A stretch of 64,000 nt of DNA, taken from Unio delphinus (lineage: Eukaryota; Mollusca; Bivalvia; Unionida; Unionidae). The DNA is taken from assembly GCA_029339505.1 (NCBI GenBank), contig JAQISU010000179.1:14222001-14286000 (forward strand). The letters run 5' to 3'. The first letter of the stretch is position 1. Each line of letters starts with the position of its first letter. Shown piece after piece: positions 21,946 to 33,398 of this stretch. The notes below the pieces were generated by a model, which saw only the letters and a program-made list of their open reading frames with translations, had not been told where the DNA came from and did not search any database. Position numbers and translations under genes: made by a program.

Positions 21946-22158
21946 TGCCCCGAGTGGTCCGAAGCTCTCTCTGGTTTGAATCACTGCCATCTCACCTCTG
22001 TCAATTTGGGTATGTGAGAAAGCTTGTCAGTAGCTTCTTGTATGTCATTGGTTCTTTTTGGGGGTTTTCCTGGGTTCTTCCTTAACCATTTATACTGTTT
22101 GTCATGTATAGCCTATCTTGTGCTGAAAATGGTGTTAAACTCTACAACAACAACCATT
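21946..22158 (+). mobile_element. SINE family B copy (B1)
   Basis: GCCCCGAGTGGTCCGAAGC gives a weakened tRNA-like head, then CACTGCCATCTCACCTCTGT, TATGTGAGAAAGCTTGTCAG, GGGTTCTTCCTTAACCA, and the family 3' end TATAGCCTATCTTGTGCTGA followed by ACAACAACA. It is older than B2: the B-box is eroded. Confidence 0.85.
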
Positions 22159-22754
22159 AACAATTTGATTAATTGACATGAACATATTCCCATATTAGGT
22201 AAGATAATATCAAACATAAAGGAAAACAATGGCTTGATATCTATTAAGGGTGTAGTCATTGTGAATTGGCTATTATAATGGAAATCTAAATATTGTACAG
22301 ATGACAATGGGCATTGGCAGTTACAAATAATGTTTGATGTGTTAGTTTCCTATAACTTGGCAATTTATGCATTGGAGAAAATTTAATGTGGAAATAAAAG
22401 CAAATGTATCAGTTGATTGGGAGTGTTTTTAACGTGCAGATTATAGCTGTATTTCAATGTACTGTTACTAGCTCTATGCTGCGTGCGGTCAATGATACCA
22501 AAAAATTTGACTAATTGATTTGAAAGTGATTTTAATTTTGAACTTGTCAAGTATACATAGTTGTAATGGGTTTTGATTCATTTTAATCTAAGCCTAATAT
22601 AGACTCCATGAAACATGTCAGGGTTGTTGGACCAATACTGCCATGATTTGTTGTTGTATGGACAAGTAAAGTAAAGTATCTTGAGGAGCAGTTATTTGTT
22701 ACATCATTGAGACAATCTTATTGGTTACTGTGTAGACTTGTTTATAGTTTGGGT
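22159..22754. other. No feature recognised
   Basis: AT-rich spacer without coding or repeat signature. Confidence 0.5.
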
Positions 22755-22905
22755 TGAACTGCTCACAGCACAGAATCAAATATACCATCAATGTGCCAGC
22801 TGATCTGGGTCTTTGCATTTTAAGAGTAATCAGTAGAACAAACAACGCAGATCCTGACTTGTCTGTGCATTATGTGATAGGTCGATGTTGTTTGCAACTT
22901 ATAAA
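22755..22905. mobile_element. GATCTG double-palindrome element (P2)
   Basis: Carries the family blocks CAATGTGCCAGCTGATCTGG, GTAATCAGTAGAACAAACAA, GCATTATGTGATAGGTCGAT and GTTGTTTGCAACT. The left palindrome is eroded. Confidence 0.6.
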
Positions 22906-23700
22906 CATGAATAAATGGTAAGTAAGGTAATTCATCATTTACTTGAGCTGAGGTAAACATGCTGATTCATTTGACATTTTTGTTACAAGATCCACATATG
23001 CAAATTCATATCTTCCAGTTGGACTCCATTTATAAATGTTTATAAATGGTAGTTTGAAAGACAAGTAATTCATTATTTGCTTGAGCTGATACAACAAAGT
23101 TGATTCATTTGACATTAAGTTATACAGACAAATTTGTATCTTCGGTTAATTGATACATTACAAGTCTGTCAAACTCAATCTCTCATAGATTTCAGTCTCC
23201 ATAAAGTAACATCTATAATTTGACCTATTTTAATTGTAGGTCACTGAGATTAAAATTGAGATCAATGTCTAATAAGTATCATGAGCAAGGTGAGGCCATG
23301 TTCTCATCATAATGTTGACCTTTTGGTTCATTAAACTGATCAGGGCATTATCATTTCTGAAGTGACTACATGTCATTTGGAACTTATCACTGCCATTGGT
23401 AACTATTCATAACATGGAATGGAAATCCATTGTTTGATAGGCTATTAAACACAACAAATGAGAATTCTACAAGTCACCAGAACCAATTGGAGATGTAGAT
23501 TTTAATCTGGTTGAGTTATAGATGGAATATATATATACATTTGTGTGTGTATATATGACAGCTAGTTTATGATGAATCTTTTGCCAAAAAAATCTGAAGA
23601 CAAGCCTTCATCTTTCTTTACCTTATAAAACAACGTGTATGAGGTAACAGATTGCACAGGAACTCTTGTCATCTCAGGTGATCTTTAAGTTTTAGAGAGA
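22906..23700. other. No gene recognised
   Basis: A short imperfect direct repeat occurs (TTATAAATGGTA with TTCATTATTTGCTTGAGCTG, near 22910-22950 and 23040-23095). Nothing else supported. Confidence 0.45.
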
Positions 23701-23875
23701 CTTACTGTTCAGGAGGTCTCATTATTATTATTATTATTATTATCATCTCAAATGATTTTAAAGTTGTAGAGTTCTGTTCAGGCCTTATTATTATTATTTT
23801 ATTATTATTACTATTATTATTATAATCTCAGGCAGGTGATCTTTAAGTTTAGAAAGACTTACTGTTCAGGCCTAA

Positions 23876-23915
<40 letters not shown>

Positions 23916-24060
23916 CTCAAGTGATCATTTAAGTTTTAGAGAGACTTACTGTTCAGGCCTCAATCTTGTTCTTCTTCTTGTTCTTGTTCTTCTTCTTGTT
24001 CTTGTTCTTCTTCTTGTTCTTGTTCTTCTTCTTGTTCTTGTTCTTCTTCTTGTTCTTGTT

Positions 24061-24091
<31 letters not shown>

Positions 24092-24122
24092 TTATTATTA
24101 TTATTATTATATTTATTAACAT
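23700..24122. repeat. Compound (ATT)n / (CTT)n repeat block
   Basis: Four copies of a unit containing 'GTGATCTTTAAGTTTTAGAGAGACTTACTGTTCAGG' are separated by (ATT)n runs. The last is followed by an 18-bp minisatellite of CTTGTTCTTGTTCTTCTT (23967-24065), then (CTT)n and (ATT)n. The Leu/Ile/Phe-rich frames here are repeat artefacts. Confidence 0.9.
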
Positions 24123-24194
24123 CTCAAGTGATCTTCACAAGATGCATCTTCTTTTGTGTATCTTAGATCATTACATTTTTAGTCATAGATCAGA

Positions 24195-24680
24195 ATAGTG
24201 CCTGTTCATTGTCCACCAGACCTTTAGTATATGTTTGTGAAAACTACTTCTAAACTACTTGCAGGATTGCCATGAAACTTTATACACGCATTCATTCCAA
24301 GGTCTATAGTTAGTCATTTATAAAAATGGTAGTTCCCAGACATCCATTGTGGCTGCCACATCGTAAAAATTTAAACCTTGTTATTACTTTCTCTTTCCCT
24401 CATACTAAAACATTTCTTATGATGTTTAGTCAGTCCTAAATGAAAATTGTGCTAATCAGACAGCAAATGTGGCCACTGTGGCAGCCATCTTGAAAATCTT
24501 CTTATTGCTATGCCGACTAAACAGGAAGGCATAATGATATGGAGCTCTCGCTGAAAGACTTCTTATGATATCATTATGCTCTAAAATGAAAATGGTGACC
24601 TGCAGACATCTGGTATGAAAATCTTCATAAATTTCTTTTGAATGGAGGGGGTCTTATTAGCATGGGATTTTCACCAAAGT
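24195..24680 (+). repeat. Old dispersed repeat family D, copy 2
   Basis: Blocks in the same order as at 2690: TTGTCCACCAGACCTTTAGT, CTACTTCTAAACTACTTGCA, GCCATGAAACTTTATACACG, then CAGTCCTAAATGAAAATTGT, GTGGCAGCCATCTTGAAAAT and CTTATGATATCATTATGC. More diverged than the third copy. Confidence 0.6.
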
Positions 24681-25800
24681 TTTCTGATGGTGTCCATTCA
24701 GTGTTAAATGAAAGTGGTGCTGATCTTAGAGCTGATGCTGTGAATAATTTAAAAATCTTAATGCTCAGAGATGATTTCAACTCACAGCAGTGAGAAAGTA
24801 GAAATGGTCTTATCTTGAATGCATGGAAAATATTTTCAAACCATGAAGCATCTTTCACTTTCAGGTATTTTTGTTGTTGAAAAACATGAACATTTTATGA
24901 TTTCAAATATTTCAATTTATTTTTTATACTGGAAAGCATTAACTTTATGGTCTTAAACTAAGTAATAGAATAGAGAGAAAAAGCAACAAGTTTTGTAAAA
25001 TTCAACAAATAATTTATTTTTCAAGAGTACAAAGTGAAACTTTGGAAAAGAACTTAGAGCATTACTAATCCCCAAAAAGTTATATTTGACCAGACCTAAT
25101 GACTAAATTTCTAATTAAATTACACTTGTGTTCGAATTAAGATCCAGTTCTGAATGTATCAATGTGCTTATAGTCTTGAATGTTGTAATATACTAATAGA
25201 TGGAAGTGTGATGATGTACTGAGTCTTCCAATTAATCACAGTAGAATCATCAAAGATGTCATTGCCTGAATTTATTATAATTTCAAATTAATATTTCAGT
25301 CAAAAATATTATTTAAGAGCACTTTGTATTTCCAGTAAATAAATATTTGAACAAATAATTTGCCCTTATCAAATACTGAACACAACAATAACATTGATTT
25401 TTGCTTCAGAGGAATGAAAATTTCTCATATTAACAAGATTATATAAAAAAAACTAAAGCACAAGAAGAGCCATAATGTAATACAAAATTTCATTTCTAGA
25501 ACAATCTAAGTTGTACTTTGACAATGTCAGATACTAAAACTATAATAAAGAACACATTAAACATAATCTCCTGGATTCAAACTAATATAACCATTATCTA
25601 TATCTATATTTTATGGTAACTCCTGATATGTGATTTTATCACATTTTTATAAATTTTATTCTTGGCTGTAAATTGTACAGAATATCTGTAGTTATATTTT
25701 GCCTACGTGACCTGAGTCTGTTATGAACATAATATTGAATATTATCAATTAAAAGATGCTTACATATGTGTTGACAATCATTAACTGCATCTATGAATTA
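24681..25800. other. No gene recognised
   Basis: Very AT-rich. The 77-residue minus-strand frame at 24625-24858 overlaps the dispersed repeat and is not supported as a gene. Confidence 0.45.
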
Positions 25801-25807
25801 TTTTCTC

Positions 25808-25964
25808 ATTGGCTGATGGGGTTTTGATGTATCTAGAAGAATTCAGTAACTTCTCATTGGTTTGGCTAGGTCACATGAATAGGCAAGTTTGCAAAATCAG
25901 TAGCATGATCCGTCTCGTGGAGTATATTGTGAGATAAGAGTTATACTGTTAGGTTTATATAAGG
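25808..25964 (+). promoter_or_regulatory. Promoter-like cluster: two ATTGG boxes and a TATA box
   Basis: Inverted CCAAT boxes (ATTGG) lie at 25808-25812 and 25856-25860, followed by TTTATATAAGG at 25954-25964. Spacing is compatible with an animal Pol II core promoter on the plus strand, with initiation expected near 25985-25995. The 80-residue frame starting at 25971 would then begin upstream of the start site, and it shows no known domain. In AT-rich DNA such clusters also arise by chance. Confidence 0.25.
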
Positions 25965-26634
25965 AGAGAAATGGGCAATCAGATTCATTCAAATTTGGGA
26001 GTCAGTCTCATTTTTTGTGTTCCTGTTATAAGTCTGCAGATATGTTTTATGTTGTACTTAGATATTTTTGAGAGGGAAAACATTTGTTTGGAGTGTTCAG
26101 TGGAAATTGAAAGTACTCAAATAATTCGCAATAGTAGTTCCAGAATAATACATAAAGTATTCTGGAACTGTTGTGAATTTATTTTGAAGGAGTTCTGGAT
26201 CATGCCATCTTGATATTGCATGATCATCATTCTTGCAAGATCAGTGCATTTCTGGTTTTAAAATTTATATGAACTTGTCATTCATTGAGGAACCATTCAT
26301 CATGAAGATGACATATGCCTTTCATACCCTAAAATGTTCTAGTGCTATGGATCAGAGACCAATATTATTGCTGGCATTAACATTTTGGATCGGTTTTAAA
26401 ATATATTTTTCATGTATCTTTCATTATGCACAAAAATTTAACACTTAATTCATATTGGGTAAGTGTGGAGACTTTATTCTGACTTTATTCTATGTGCAAA
26501 TCTTAATTTTATTTATGAAATCCAATCACCTTCACATTAAAATTGTTGAAGTATTTCAATGAATGAGATACACAACCAAAGATACAATATCAATACACAT
26601 ACCAACATTAAAGTCTTGTCATCTCAGAAGAAAC
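25965..26634. other. No gene confirmed
   Basis: Two consecutive short plus-strand frames (25971-26213, 26233-26448) lie here. They have hydrophobic, aromatic-rich translations without recognisable motifs, so I do not call them genes. Confidence 0.4.
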
Positions 26635-26939
26635 TGCTCCAATGGCTGAAGTGGTTAGAGCATCTGCCTTGGATGTGAGAGGTTGCAGATTTAAACCCCA
26701 GCCAAGTCATACCAAAGACTTGTAAAAAGTTGTACTAGTAGCTGCCTCACTGGGCACTCGGCATTAAGAAGTTAGTGTTAGAAGTGGTCATCATGGTGTC
26801 AGGATATTGTGAACGGTTGGCACAACATGCCACATGTCTGTGCTTTGATGCCTCTGTGCTAGGCATCACAATAAAAACTCACTGCAGACATCGTTTTGAT
26901 ATGAGTAAAATAAGTGTAAAACTATGTTAAAAATCCAAA

Positions 26940-26980
<41 letters not shown>
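26635..26980 (+). mobile_element. SINE family A copy with (CT)n tail (A3)
   Basis: The head CTCCAATGGCTGAAGTGGTT to GGTTGCAGATTTAAACCCCA is a diverged tRNA-like A/B-box pair. The body has GCACTCGGCATTAAGAAGTT, CAGGATATTGTGAACGG, TGCTAGGCATCACAATAAA and GACATCGTTTTGATATGA. It ends AATCCAAATCAC followed by a 40-bp (CT)n run. Confidence 0.85.
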
Positions 26981-27049
26981 CTAGATCTAGAAGAAATGTT
27001 ATTAATAGGGGGTGCAATTTCAGTTAATATTGATTGTACGTGTACAGGC

Positions 27050-27677
27050 TTAACACATTAACCCCTGGAGGTTTTTGCTGTTTTCGCATGAAATGCGAGT
27101 AGGAAGCACATTTTGAGGACTATTTCTAAATACATCGTAATCCATCGATTTCCAAACAATTATCTGTTAGACAAATGGTTACTAATGATACAGAAAATGT
27201 TTTTTTCATTGGTTAGTTTGCTGGCACATGAGCAGAAGAGCAAAAATCAGACTTTTTTTTTTTTTTTTTTTTTTTTTGCTTAACGGACCCATAATTTTCA
27301 TATGTAGAAGACTCTTTATTCAAAATGTCCACCTTATCCTACTTTTTGCACAGGTTCACCTGTCTGTGTGCGTCTCAGACCGGTCTGCGGTAGATCTGAG
27401 GTCATAAAGTCTAAAATCTGGACACAAATTCAGAACCCGACCATGGGCGATTTTTGGGTGAAAAAAAAATGAGTCCAAAAACTTCGGTTTTTCCCTCTGT
27501 ATTTTGTAATACAATTAAAATGTCCAGATTACTTGCTATCATTGTAGAGCTACATCTGTCTACTTTTCAATGATACCACCCACTTTAGTGTATCATGTAT
27601 GACCTTGACGCTACAGACCATGGAAGTAGGCTACTACCTCATACCCCGTAAAGTCGTCGCTAGGGGTTAATGTATTA
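27050..27677. mobile_element. TTAA-bounded inverted-repeat element (copy 1)
   Basis: The left end TTAACACATTAACCCCT is mirrored at the right as AGGGGTTAATGTATTA, giving inverted repeats of about 16 bp. TTAA lies both outside and inside. TTAA next to CCCCT resembles piggyBac-type termini. The interior shares long blocks with 43868-44472: GGTTTTTGCTGTTTTC, TTGGTTAGTTTGCT, a poly-T run, ACTCTTTATTCAAAATGTC and CAGACCGGTCTGC. It has no coding capacity and is about 620 bp. Confidence 0.8.
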
Positions 27678-28620
27678 CATGTAAATACAACTCCAGACAG
27701 ACCTGATGGCTGTATGGAGACCATTCAGATCCATAACCTGATGACAACATGCTTGTTGATTCATTGTTGATTCATTTTGTGATACAGAAAAATACTTTTC
27801 TTGCTGACTGAGACCTTATGTTAACTCATGGCAGGTGTCTAAGTGTTCTAAATTAATTAGTGAGGACTTACCCACAGAACTCATAGTACTAATGGTATGG
27901 AAAAATTGGAACCAGTCAGGGAATGGGTTAAGATACTATAGAGTATATATGGATTTGGTTGATAATGGATGACAGATTTTAATAAAAAGTATCTCTTGAG
28001 ATCTTATCCTAGTTGTAACTGAAAAAAAATAGAGACAGTGTTTTTTTAATTTATGGAATTTCAGTCTTTTAACAGATTTGAGTTTGGCACATCCAGTACT
28101 GAAATTAGCTCTGAACTCTGATGAAGAATTGAAAGCACATGTTTCAAACACACATAGATTAAAAAAAGTGCTGTGGTTCATGTTTTTTTCTTAACAGAAG
28201 CTGTTGTTCCGGATGCATCTATACTGATAAATATAGGTTTGATCAAAGAACTCTCGTACATTTCAGGTGTTTAAATTTTTAACATGTTGATGTTTGCATA
28301 GGTTTAGTATGGGAACTGAATTGGTGAGTCTTTCATGAGCCCCTTCACAGTTGTTGCTCACTTTACTAATTTTGCAAGACAGTATGTTCAAATTATTACC
28401 ATTTACATGTTTTATGGAAATATTTGAATGCATGAAACTCTTAGTTGACATACTGTATTTGAAATGATTTCAACTGTTTATACAAGAAAACCCAAAATTG
28501 TGTATTTTGGTGCACTACAGTTTTTACAAAACATTGCTTATAGCAAAATTATTGGCCAAAATTTTGAATCAAGCATATTTATCAGATTCCTTGAGACCTT
28601 TGCTTGTAATTTTCTTATAA
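27678..28620. other. No gene recognised
   Basis: AT-rich DNA with short frames only, none with known motifs. Confidence 0.45.
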
Positions 28621-28884
28621 GCCACCGCTCAAGTGGCCTAGTGGTTAGAGCATCCGCTGCTAAAGCGGGAGGTTGTGGGTTCGATTCCCGGCCGAGTCAT
28701 ACCAAAGACTTAATAAAAATGGTAATAACACTTGCCTTGCTTGGCGTTTAGCACTAAGAAGTTAGTGTTAGGATGATGCCCCAATGCTAGACTTCATGAT
28801 AAACTATCTCACTGCAGACATCATATGACTGAAACATTGCTCAACTACGTTAAAAATCCTAATCACACACACACACTCTCTCTC
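28621..28884 (+). mobile_element. SINE family A copy with internal deletion (A4)
   Basis: This copy has the best-preserved head: CAAGTGGCCTAGTGGTTAGA (A-box) and GTGGGTTCGATTCCCGG (B-box). Between GCACTAAGAAGTTAGTGTTA and GATGCCCCAATGCTAGACTT about 60 bp of the family body is missing. The tail is AATCCTAATCACACAC followed by CTCTCTCT. The head was checked as a possible tRNA gene and rejected because the SINE body is attached. Confidence 0.9.
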
Positions 28885-30280
28885 TTATAAGCTATATTTC
28901 ATGAAATTGCTGTAATGCACCAATGACAATAGAGTATTGTTCATGGCTGGTTTTCATATCTAGATGACTCAGCACCAAAATTATTTCTCGAGACCAATAA
29001 ATTTATTGCCATTACAATAAAATGTCTTCAGAAACCATGGCTATGTGAGACCACCTGTCTTGAGGGACCACACTCTCAGTGCACAAATTTATTGATTATA
29101 ATGCATTGTTACTTGATATGAGAGACCACCTGTCTTGAGAGACCATAGTCTTATGGCAAAAGAGGTGGTCTGTCAAGACAGGTTCTAGTGTAACAATCTA
29201 AAAGTATTTATTGTTCTGACAGACTCCATGTATGGCTAATTAATATTTGTGAGAATTACTTTCTTATTCATATGCTTATAGGAGTACATGTTGATTAAAA
29301 TGATTAATTAATGGACCTGTTAATATGCTTTTGATCGGATTACACAGATTCATGTTTTTCACTTCTTTTTCAAGGAACATTTTTAATGTATGATATCAAA
29401 TTAGCATAAAACATGACAGCATGAAGTTTGTCTAACTTTATATTTTCCTTGTGGAAAGAAAAGGTGACTTAAAAGGAGATGTTTTGCTTTGATGATTTAT
29501 GCAATGTATTGAAAGAAAAAGAGGTGCAGAAAATGGTTTGATATCAGAGAAAGGTGAAGTGAATGATGGTCTCGAGATCAGTTTAAATTGTATTCTCGTA
29601 GATGTTAAGCTTTCATTGGCTTTATCCTAGATATTGAATATTAAAAAACACTATTATAGGTGTGTCAGGTATATGAAACACACCGCAAAACTGAATGGGA
29701 TTACTTGAGACATATGTTTACAGAAACATTTCCTCAACAGGCTGGTTGACTCATGTATTTTTTTTGTGTTTACCCAGAATGTATAGAACCATGTGGCTCC
29801 AATTTGTTATATATATATCCAAGACATGTTTAGAATGTTAACACTTGGATGGTATGCCTGGGTGGGCTAGGTATAGACTTCATGTCTCTTTTGAACATTT
29901 ATCTTCAAGTTTTTAAGTCCAAACTAGATGTCATCCTGATACCATGAAATAATTATTTCTGTTAGAAGTATCATTAAGCATCGCAACTTGGGAGATCCAG
30001 GATACATTGTATTGCATTGCGAGTAAAAACAAGAGCTTTTATCCCCACCCCATCTCATTCTTTCTCCAAATTTAAAAAAAATTAATCTGTCAGCATAATC
30101 CTGTAGTATTGGATAGTTTCGTTACTACATTGGTTCCCTAGCCCCAAGCCATGACCCAAAATCAGGGTAGTGTAGAAGGGTTGGCAGGATTTTACTTATG
30201 TGGCAAAATTGTGGAAAACTAATTTTAGGGTTGTTGCCAACATAGATTGGGAAACACAGTGCCACTGCTAGTTGAGGATG
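28885..30280. other. No gene recognised; one small repeat
   Basis: At 29045-29195 the phrase GAGACCACCTGTCTTGAG occurs twice and its complement once (GGTGGTCTGTCAAGACAGG), a small direct-plus-inverted arrangement that can fold. Otherwise only AT-rich spacer. Confidence 0.45.
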
Positions 30281-30294
30281 CCCAAACCAAAATC

Positions 30295-30548
30295 GCAAGC
30301 TTATTTTTAAGGTTGCGGCAAGCTTGCTGCAAGCTTGTTATTTAAGCTTGCCGCAAGCTTAGAATTGAAACCGCGGCAAGCTTGCAGCAAGCTTATTTTT
30401 AAGGTTGTGGCAAGCTTGCGCAAGCTTGCCGCAAGCTTATTTTTAACGTTGTGCCGCAAGCTTGTGCAAGCTTGCCGCAAGCTTGTGCAAGTTTGCCGCA
30501 AGCTTATCTTTAAGGTTGTGGCAAGCTTGCCGCAAGCTTATTTTTAAG
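30295..30548. repeat. Subterminal AAGCTTGC array, left end
   Basis: About fifteen AAGCTT palindromes embedded in CAAGCTTGCCGCAAGCTT units, separated by TATTTTTAAGGTTGTGG spacers at roughly regular intervals. Its layout differs from the right-end array (irregular, with GCAGACTTGG-type spacers), so the two ends share the core motif but not the spacers. Confidence 0.85.
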
Positions 30549-30576
30549 GTTGTGCATGACAAGCCAATTAGATTTT

Positions 30577-30580
<4 letters not shown>

Positions 30581-30666
<86 letters not shown>
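30581..30666. repeat. (TA)n tract, about 86 bp
   Basis: Pure TA within the AAGCTTGC element, just inside its left array. Confidence 0.95.
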
Positions 30667-30668
<2 letters not shown>

Positions 30669-31287
30669 AAACTGACATGGCATGTACTGCCACCATATTT
30701 CTAGCCCTTGATGTGTGAAAATGACCATTTATATAAAATATTAAAAGTAAAATGTTGATATATGCTACAATGTATGTCGCAGAATTGAAACAGAGTGGAT
30801 TTTTTATTAAATGAATAACTCAAACAATGTGTGAAAGATGGGAATTCATGAATTTAATTAGTTAATAAAAATATATGATGTAAAAATACAATGATTCTCA
30901 CATGCTCTCAAAATGCAATTGATCCAATTACTCTATACTAACTTTAACAAATTAAAGAAAAAAAAATATTATATCTATCTGATATACAGATTCAAAACAC
31001 CTCAGTTAAAAAAAAATAGTATACACTATCCGATACTCACATAATTTTATGTACCGCCTAGGATTGAGATTCAAACAATTCAAATAAATTTCAAAAGTTT
31101 TGCACTGTAAGTAAAAGATTCACAAATCTCCTGGAATTCAACTAGTCAACTAGATTCAAAATAATCTCATGTAATTAATACAAATGTACCAATTGAAACA
31201 GCAATTGGACCAAATACACCATTCCCTTGATAACAAATAGTAGACACATCAATATACTATAATTACCGTTATTTACTATTGCACGAC

Positions 31288-31289
<2 letters not shown>

Positions 31290-31321
<32 letters not shown>
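31290..31321. repeat. (GA)n tract
   Basis: A 30-bp GA run that interrupts the hAT relic soon after its PDSKIA-type block in the minus reading direction. Confidence 0.9.
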
Positions 31322-31326
<5 letters not shown>

Positions 31327-31327
31327 T

Positions 31328-31658
31328 TCTAAATATGTTCTGCAATTTTGGAATCTGGGAACACATTTTTAATTACTTCCATTAACTTGTAGGCTGTGCT
31401 CAATTTACGATCAGCTCATAGAATCACCTCATCACGTTATCTGCTTTTGAAATATGTGCTGATCACCGACTTCCTTTCCCTTCATCGTTGACAAAATACT
31501 TGTATTTCCCTTCACTAACGATGCCAATTTCGCATGATTTTCCGATTCCACCTGTCGTGAAAAGTCATTCATTCCACCATGTTGTGCACATGAAAAATTT
31601 AAGTTGCAAACAGTGCAGAGTACAAAATGCACTCCTTTAGACGGTGGTTTAAGGCATG
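31328..31658 (-). pseudogene. hAT transposase N-terminal relic
   Basis: Read on the minus strand, an open stretch (31432-31632) has CTVCNLNFSCAQHGGMNDFS and ESENHAKLASLVKGNTSIL, the Cys/Cys...His zinc finger that begins this type of hAT transposase. A frame later, around 31328-31382, VFPDSKIAEH is legible. The same block, MFPDSKIVGKY, occurs in the hAT transposase at 11.3 kb. Everything downstream is lost behind a GA microsatellite. The two transposases belong to related but distinct families, as their termini differ. Confidence 0.75.
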
Positions 31659-32586
31659 GTCACAGAGTATTATGAACTGGTAGAAAATGCTGCTTTCTAT
31701 GTTTAGACATTCTATTTTCATCATCAGATTCGAGCTGAAATTTTGTAAACGGCGGCGTGTTTAAACAACCGGATGTTGAGAGAATGTTACAATCAGTGAT
31801 GTGGCGCCGACTACAGACCTGGACGCGGACCGAAGAGATGATACAACAAAACTAACCGGAATAAAAAAACGCTTAAAAAATTATTTAAAAAAAAATAAAA
31901 AATAAATGCAACCTCAAATCGTAATTTAAAACCAATGACCATACTATCGTACGAATGAGCTTTATTCCATACAAATTCAGTCAAATACGAACTGGTAAAC
32001 AGGTCTGCAAAGGCAAAATGGTGGGTGGTTTGCAGATTTTTTTGTTTTTAATACTCATTTATATTAATTTCAGGATAAATTACCGTATATTGAGGAGTTA
32101 ATCAAAAACATTATTCCATGTGATTTCCGTTCGATCACAGGAGTCTGACGCTGTTTCAAGAATGTTAAAATTACCTACACGTTCAAATACAAAAATTGTC
32201 AAATTGAAACAGAAATTGGAATATTCTTTCAAAAACTAAATGCCATAAGTTATCATCACAAAATTACAGAGACTATATTTGATGGTGCATACATTGTTGG
32301 TAAGAAGCATTTATAAGTACTTGACTTCAAATATCTTGCTGCATTAAGTCAGTCTGTAAATAACTTTGCAATCAGTAAATGCTATGTATTTTACCGGATT
32401 TTACTAAATGGAATCCTTTATCACAGTGTAAAATATAACACACATTCAAGAAATTCTTGCTCTGTTCTTTTTATATTTAATGGTGTAAAACAATGTGGAC
32501 AAATTATGTTCTATGTTAAAGTTTATCCACTGTGCTGCTGTTTGATGAATGACTGCAGATGCACTCCTTCATTTTTTGCAATCTAG

Positions 32587-32876
32587 GAAGCTTGAATTTT
32601 ACATTTTCCAAGCTTGCAGACTTGGAAAAATTCCTTTTGCAAGCTAGCTTAATTTGTGTAAGTTTGAGATTTTACAATAAGCTTGCAGACTTTGAGAATT
32701 TCTTTTTACAAGTTTGCAAGCTTGCACAAGCTTGCAAGCTTGCAAGCTTGCGCAAGCTTGCAGACTTGGAAAAATTCCTTTTGCAAGCTTGTGCAAGCTA
32801 CCTTACTAGCTTGTACAACTTCAACTAGCTTGCTGCAAGCTTGCCGCAAGCTTGCAGCAAGCTTGTGGAAAGCTTG
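32587..32876. repeat. Subterminal AAGCTTGC array, right end
   Basis: Same array as 915-1160 but with extra AAGCTTGC units around 32715-32760 and 32840-32860, showing copy-number change between element copies. Confidence 0.85.
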
Positions 32877-32890
32877 CATTTTGGTTTGGG

Positions 32891-33398
32891 CATGACAAGG
32901 ATGTTACTTTTAATATTTCAAACATATTTAAATTTTGAAAAGAAAAGAGCTAGATGATTATTTGGTTTAGTTTATGCCAAATAGGGCATATTATGTTGCT
33001 GCATTTGGATTTATTTTAAATACTTTCATGTTAGTGACGTTTTTTGTAAATTACTTGTCCGTAATATTACAGTATTTTTGGCAAAATATTTTAGCAATGA
33101 TTAGTTGTACTGTGAAATTTACTGAAATTTGTTAAAGCTCACTGAAATTCTGTGATTTGCATTAGTTTAAAATGTTCTGATATAAACTGGATAACATAAA
33201 ATTCATTTGTTATATGAGTATGGATTTTCATTGTTTTGCAAAAAGATTACATGCTTGTTTCATACTTTAATTACAAGATTTTTGGAATGGGTCTACTTGT
33301 CTCTCCTAAAGAAAAACAGTGAAATTGCAATACATGTATATACATATGCGTGTTGTGCAACTCAGAAAGTAGGTAAGTAGGTTACCAGGAAGTCTTTG
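32891..33398. other. No feature recognised
   Basis: AT-rich spacer after the element. Confidence 0.5.

Larger units (their letters stand above)
30281..32890 (-). mobile_element. AAGCTTGC-array element, copy 2 (complete), hAT-derived
   Basis: The left end CCCAAACCAAAAT(C)GCAAGCTT and right end AAGCTTGCATTTTGGTTTGGG are inverted repeats of about 20 bp. Behind each lies an array of AAGCTTGC palindromes in opposite orientation. The right end is confirmed by divergence from copy 1 at exactly the same base. Inside are a long TA tract and, on the minus strand, a decayed hAT transposase N-terminus. Extending the ends by one base gives GCCCAAACC/GGTTTGGGC flanked by AT on both sides. No 8-bp duplication is visible, which is odd for hAT. 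Confidence 0.8.

Noticed and set aside
23836..24198. A 120-residue Leu/Ile-rich frame resembling a membrane protein
   Set aside because: It is a translation of ATT and CTT repeats; the hydrophobicity is an artefact.
28621..28695. A tRNA gene
   Set aside because: The A- and B-box are good, but the sequence is attached to the SINE A body, and the acceptor stem cannot be closed. The same reasoning applies to 4429, 57135 and 52690.
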